DNA of 64,000 nucleotides from Carya illinoinensis. Its lineage: Eukaryota; Streptophyta; Magnoliopsida; Fagales; Juglandaceae. Shown here one piece after another: positions 58,822 to 64,000 of the stretch (position 1 is the first letter of the stretch; the number at the start of each line of letters is the position of its first letter). The translations under genes and the position numbers were made by a program. The stretch is from positions 8,198,501-8,262,500 of the forward strand of contig NC_056764.1 in the NCBI RefSeq assembly GCF_018687715.1. Direction: 5' to 3'. A model generated the notes under the pieces. The model was not told the DNA's origin. It saw only the letters and a list, made by a program, of their open reading frames with translations, and searched no databases.

Positions 58822-60937
58822 TTATTTACGTTTTTCTTTCTGAGTAGCCTTCTTTGTTGTGGGTTTCACTCCCTCAATCATTGATTTTTTTCTGAGAGAT
58901 GACGGTCTACTTTTTCCTCTCACTACATGGGAACTCAGTACTTTCTTGGAACTGGCAATTGTAGTGGGCACGGTAGTTGTAACTACAACCTTTGATGGCG
59001 GGTTGTTGGTGCGGTAGCTTAAGTTCATTGCATCTAATTTAGCTAGCATATCCTTAGTGTGCTCATCACATGAAGATGCATTTGTAGCTACTTCGTTGCA
59101 TTTCTTGATGATACGTGAATATCTGCTAACTTCAGGCCTCTCATCAACTATGTCATAACTATTTCGTATAAGAGTATAAGTTCTTTTTATGTCTTTCCGC
59201 CATCGATCTAGTATGTACTTTTTTGGCACCGAACTAACTTTGTTAACTCTCATAATACCTAATACATGTCTACACAATATCCCTCTCATCTCAAACAAGG
59301 CACATGAACACTTCACCTCACATTCAGCCTCATTAAAGTACACCGTGTGGGTAACCTCCTTGATGAAATCATCAACATTCACTTCATCTTCTATATGTTA
59401 TATTGCAATTACACCATCCTTCCGGTGTAGAGTTGGAAGAGTTGCAAATATCTCTATTACTTCTTTCTGAACTTCTCTAAATTTATTGTAAGTGTATATG
59501 TCTTGAAAAGTCTTCTCAAGTGGAGAGGGAGAGACGACGGGAATTGTGACATTGAATGACTGGAAGTCCGCCGCACTTTCATTCTCAATCTTCTTCCTCA
59601 ATGCATTATTGAACTGATCGACAAACTTTTTTAAGTTTGTCTTAGCATGAACATACCCATAAAAAAAACATTCATATTCTCACTTCATTGGGTTGTACTC
59701 ATTTTAGTCCAGAAAACTTCTTTCATGAATACCGGTGCCCAATACGTACGCTCAGTGTATAAACTCTTCAACCAAGCATTATCCTGCAAGTTGTACTTTG
59801 TAATTAACACTTCCCAAGACCCATCAAACTCCTTTACTATGTGAGAGTCATACATACAATTTAACAACCTAGTTTTCAACCCAGTTTTGAATGCACCATG
59901 TGAACCTAGCTTCTCAAGCAATTTTTTCAAAATGTGCCATAAGCAAAATCTATGTCGACTATTTGGAAAGACAATGCTTATTGCATTTTTCATGGCTCTA
60001 TCTTGATACGTGATAATAGCCTTAAGAGTTTCACCGTCCATACAATTACACCAAGTCTAAAATAACCATGTAAAAGTTTCTGTACCCTCACTAGAAATTA
60101 ATCCTGCGCCCAACAAAATTGATTGGCCATGGTGGTTTACACCAACAAACAGTGCAAACGACATCCCATATCTGTTTGTCAAATATGTCGTGGCGAAGGT
60201 CACAACATCACCAAAATATTTGTAGACTACCCTACTTCGTGCATCCGTCCAGAATACATTCCTCAACCGCCTATCATCATCTATATCTATTAGTGAAAAG
60301 AATCTGTCATTTTTGTATTGCATCCGTGCAAAATACTCACGGAGGACTCCAGCACTACCTTTTCCAAGTCGAAGGTGGCATATCTTGTCAATATAATTAC
60401 GACAGTCTTTTTCATTGAATGACAAGTTCTCAAACCCATCTGCTTCTTGCACAAGAAAGGCAAAACTCTTATTCATTCTTATCCCAGCTTGATCATTTAT
60501 ATCTAACACTCTCTTAACGGACTCGCTCACTTCTCTATTGCAACAAAAAAATCTCGACTTTTGTGGACTTAAGCCGTGATTATGGGAATTATTTACACTT
60601 GACACCTTGAACACCCATTTTTCCAACGTCTCATTTATTTTTGCCTTACAGTCTTTCTTTGATGTCGGACGTGGCCTGGCAACATTTGATGTACAGTTCC
60701 GTGCCTTCTCACTCCAAGCACAACCCAATGTGACATATCTAAGGCTCCCATCCTCAACCCTATGGCTCCTTTGAGTTATTATCCCAAAACTGCATTGTTG
60801 CCCATATCTTTTATAATAAGAAAGTAACTCCTCTTCATATTTAAACACCATCCCCAATTTCGGCTCCTCAACGATATTGGCCCCCTCAGATCATCATGTG
60901 AGGATTCAACAGTATCATGAACATATGGCGTAGACAT
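58822..60937 (-). pseudogene. FAR1/FRS-type (Mutator-like) transposase, broken
   Basis: FAR1/FRS proteins are domesticated or active MULE transposases. The order is complete. MSTPYVHDTVESSHDD is followed by the FAR1 DNA-binding domain (MVFKYEEELLSYYKRYG, VSSVNNSHNHGLSPQ). The transposase core follows (VFWTDARSRVVYKYFGDVVT, FALFVGVNHHGQSILLGAGL, RAMKNAISIVFPNSRHRFCL, TYWAPVFMKEVFW). The SWIM zinc finger (CEVKCSCALFEMRGILCRHV) and a basic tail end it. Damage is multiple. A one-base shift sits at a G-run near 60885, TAG at 60057, TGA at 59685, a one-base shift at the T-run near 59665, and TAA at 59398. In the segment usually reading ITDQD an aspartate is tyrosine (ITYQDR). It cannot make a full protein as read. 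Confidence 0.92.
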
Positions 60938-63284
60938 ACTTTTTCCAGTAGGGTCAAGTGTGGGATTTTGGGTTTCATCGACATGGTTTAAACTTGCGGA
61001 GTATAAACCAATCGAAGGGTTAAGTGATGAGAGAAATGGGGCAGCGGATTTCCTTGCAGTTTACACCCATAAAATGAATTAAATCGATTTCATACATGGT
61101 TAAAAATAAGTGTAAAATCTGCTCAAATGAATTTATCACCTGACTAGTTTGTGTAGATGGCAACCATGCATATAGTTTGAAAAATCCAGGTAACATGGTA
61201 TTGGTATCATCTAAGGATTATGAAAAAATATATATATTAATATAGCCTCACATCATTTGATTGAGTTGATTTAATATTAGTACATAAAAATTATTAGATA
61301 AATGAATCTTCTCTTGGTTTAATATTCATTTCACCGGGTTGGTAGATTGGTTGACGGATTTGCAATTGGAGACGTTGATCCCAGTGGATAGAATGGTATT
61401 GCTATCATTTGTGGAACAAAATCAGTCATGATAAAGTCACAAAAATTGAATTTTAAATTTGCTCAATGAGTACCTGGGAGGGAGGATTTGTAGATGGATT
61501 TGTTGCTGGCTCTGCTGTAGAATGTGTTATAGGACATGCATGGTCCTTCCCTTTCTCCATCTAAAGAAAGCATTAGAAAATTAAAAAACTTTCTTCAGTA
61601 TAATTTTATTCAAAGGCAATAAAATAATTACAAATAATAATAAAGCTGGCAACTTGTTCTCTGTTAATCAAATTGCACTGAATCCTCCCTCCTTGGTTGT
61701 AATTATGAATAAGAGATATTAAAAAAAAACATCTAAGTTCAAATTGTGTAAAACCGGAAGAAAAATGCTAGTATGCTTCGAAAATGTTCCTAAAATATAA
61801 CTTAATTACATGTATATCTAAGAAAGTTAATGAATTAAATGACACGCCTATACCCTCAAAAGAATTCTGGTACCTCAAGCATGCACATCAATCATGTAGC
61901 AAAATAATAATATAATATTATATATTGCATAAAATATATTTTTATTTTTTTAATGTTTTGCAAATACACAATATATTACACTAACATTCAACAAAATATA
62001 TTTGCAAATACACATTAAACCTGAAAAACTACATTTTCACCAAATGCCGATCAACTAAGCATCGTGGACTTGAAGCATCTCTATTACTAGAGAATGGCTT
62101 GTGTATAATAGCCTTCCGATGGTTTTGGATAGACATCGGGTGGTCCTTGATTTGTGATAAAATATCGTAGATAATTTATTACAAATGCCAATTAAATTTT
62201 TCCATTCAAACTCTTATAGGTTTATATAGACACATATATACAACTCATGCTACCGGACCATCTTAAACTTACTCCTCAAATGACCATTGTGACATGCCAC
62301 CACCACATACGTAGTGCTACATGATTTATTATTAAAAAAAAAAAAAAAAAAAACATACTCAAAACAAAAATGTGTAAAAAAAATTAATATTGAGAGAAAG
62401 TTTGAAATTTGGATTTCCTCTAAAAATTATGTTTATAAAAGTATTAATAAACCACGTGACACCACGTAGTGATGCCACGTCATATATATGATCAGCACTA
62501 AGGTTCATATATATATGGCTTGGTAGCATTATTGTATATACATATAAATTATGAAAATATTATCTAAATTGAAATAATAGAAGTTATAATTTCATTTAAG
62601 AAAATAAAAAATTAATCAAGCATCGATCTCATAAATAGATTCTAACTTAGTTAGCAACAACGAGCAATCATTTATGACTAAATTGTTCCTATTGGATGGT
62701 GCTGAAACATGATTTGGATTTAAGACATAAGAGTTGCCCACATTGTTAGCCATTGCCCCCAAAGTCAGATTCCTTTCCATTCACACCCTACTCACCTTCC
62801 TTTGATGAAGAATATTTCTCTTCTCATTTAAGCATTCATATAATATTCAAAGCATTTTGTTCTCATTCTCTTAACAATAATATTAAACCAAACATATAGT
62901 TCACCATTCCATAAAGTAAAGCATTATGGGGGTCTGTGAGGCTAGATCTTTTCTCGGGATAATTCTTTTGGCCGGTGGGAATAGTTCATGGTTAATAATT
63001 CAGCTTCAGGTACAACCGACCATTGACATGCATGAACTTGGGAAGATAATAAATAAATAAATAAAGTGAAGCTTTTTTTATTTTATTTTTTATCTAACCA
63101 TATGATAAAGTCTAAAAAATATTGGGCTTTTTTCAAAAAATAAAAATAAAATAAAATTTTGTTTCGCCATGTCCATTTGTACTCCATATAACTTTGTGGA
63201 GAAAAGGCAAAGCCAAATCCTTCGTTATTACAACAACCAGGAACTAAATGCAGTTAAATAAAAGAGTTTATACCTTTTCGAGAA
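60938..63284. other. region upstream of the FAR1-type gene, non-coding
   Basis: Short fragments of open frame occur, but nothing is recognised. A poly(A) run lies at 62334-62353. TA microsatellites lie near 61230 and 62508. 61060-61560 could be transcript leader with introns of the FAR1-type gene. Confidence 0.4.
62247..62529. mobile_element. MITE with ATGCTACC ends
   Basis: The left end ATGCTACCGGACCAT and the reverse complement of the right end, ATGCTACCAAGCCAT, match at most positions. Internal words CACATACGTAGTGCTACATG and CACGTAGTGATGCCACG are also inverted relatives. There is no coding capacity. Confidence 0.55.
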
Positions 63285-63535
63285 GTGGTCGCGCAGAGGA
63301 GCTGGTTGTGCAGTGGAGGTCGTCGTGCAAAGGAGGTGGTTGTGCAGTGGAGGTGGTCGCGCGAAGGGAGGTGCTTGCGTAGAGGAGGTGGTCATGCGGA
63401 GTTGGTCGCGCAGAAGAGCTGGTTATGTAGTGGAGGTGGTTGTGCAGTGGAGATGGTTGCGTGAAGGAGGTGGTTGTGCAATGGAGGTGGTCGCGCGAAG
63501 GAGGTGGTCGCACAGACAAGGTGGTGTTGATGAGA
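63285..63535. repeat. 17-bp GC-rich minisatellite
   Basis: Units such as AGGTGGTTGTGCAGTGG and AGGTGGTCGCGCGAAGG repeat with a 17-bp step about twelve times, with occasional longer spacers. Because 17 is not a multiple of three, the open frames on both strands (80 to 120 codons) rotate through three peptide readings. They are probably not coding. Confidence 0.85.
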
Positions 63536-63639
63536 TCGTCGAGCGGAGGAGTTGAGGCTGGTCGCTCGGAGGAGCTGAGGTCAGTGTCGCTCGGAGCAGC
63601 TTGAAGACGACCTGGGAGGGGAAAATGGCTGAACAAGTG

Positions 63640-64000
63640 TGCGGAAGAAGTTTTCGTGGGATCGCCTTTTTTTTTTTTTTTTAATTTTCAGCTGCCACGT
63701 CATCATTAGTGCGCAATTTCGTCCGCCGTCAGCTTGCATGTAGAAGTACTCTTGTTTAAAAGTCGGTCAAGTCTCAGATCTGTCAATTCTTTCTCTTCAT
63801 TTTCTTCTCTCTTGCTGTCTTTTTATTGGAGATCATCATTTGAATCTGATTTGATGCTTTCCCAAGCGAATGGGAATGGAAAACAGTTTTTCATCTCATT
63901 TATAGTATACTCGGCAATAGATTTGTTGAAGAATTGGCAGCTTCTGGAACAGACATGTAAAACCAATGTCCTATGAGTTTTATATTTTATTCTGGTTTTG
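63640..64000. other. right edge of the window, unidentified
   Basis: A T-run at 63667-63682 is followed by GCTGCCACGTCATCATTAGT. A plus-strand frame at 63734-63976 has no recognisable domain and is cut off from further context by the window end. Confidence 0.4.

Noticed and set aside
63268..63636. 122-codon minus-strand frame with SSSARP repeats
   Set aside because: The 17-bp repeat forces the reading frame to rotate. It is not a periodic protein repeat in the usual sense.
52722..63736. CAAGCTGACG pair as proven MULE terminal inverted repeats
   Set aside because: Only about 20 bases agree and the flanks show no 9-bp duplication. Kept only as part of a hypothesis.
1..64000. tRNA, rRNA, CRISPR array or bacterial-type operon signals
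   Set aside because: I saw no convincing tRNA cloverleaf or rRNA segment by eye, and the window is eukaryotic. A tRNAscan run would be needed to exclude tRNAs fully.

Overview
The window is nuclear DNA of a dicot plant. The background is AT-rich, the genes carry short GT-AG introns, and the coding regions match plant-specific families. Many small transposable elements lie in introns and intergenic DNA. One AT-rich MITE type, with ends like TTTGGATAGT and a core rich in ATTATATTTTGTA-type sequence, occurs at least five times. I recall it from Fagales (walnut, pecan, oak, chestnut), so a Fagales genome, possibly Juglandaceae, is my best guess. That assignment rests on memory, not on a search.

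Five host genes can be built confidently, all on the minus strand. (1) A phosphoinositide-specific phospholipase C in nine coding exons (5391-13754, 581 aa). (2) An intronless PDX1 subunit of pyridoxal 5'-phosphate synthase (17112-18044, 310 aa). (3) A CAP10/rumi-type O-glucosyltransferase-like type II membrane protein in six exons (20463-24296, 496 aa). (4) An APD-type membrane RING E3 ubiquitin ligase in ten exons (28346-38726, 491 aa), split by a 6.8-kb intron full of retroelements. (5) An intronless ELF4-like circadian clock protein (44513-44929, 138 aa). Reading frames join across every proposed splice site. Two introns, one in the PLC gene and one in the APD gene, need GC-AG splicing.

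From 45183 rightwards mobile DNA dominates. A 5.5-kb PIF/Harbinger element (45183-50708) has matching ends and TTA target duplications and sits about 250 bp upstream of the ELF4-like start codon. Its Myb-like ORF1 and its transposase are convergent, and both are broken by stops. From about 52.7 kb to 63.7 kb lie a GRF zinc-finger/coiled-coil ORF and a convergent broken FAR1/FRS (MULE-type) transposase. Between them is a 214-bp tandem repeat, and a 17-bp minisatellite lies upstream of the FAR1 gene. I read this as a decayed Mutator-like element, but its ends are not established.

The host genes show no operon-like or pathway link to each other. The most interesting structures are two adjacent large inverted repeats made of copia-like LTR sequence inside one APD intron, a piece of an ISPH/HDR gene captured in a PLC intron, the Harbinger insertion at the ELF4-like promoter, and several very small target-duplicated insertions that look like LINE tails.
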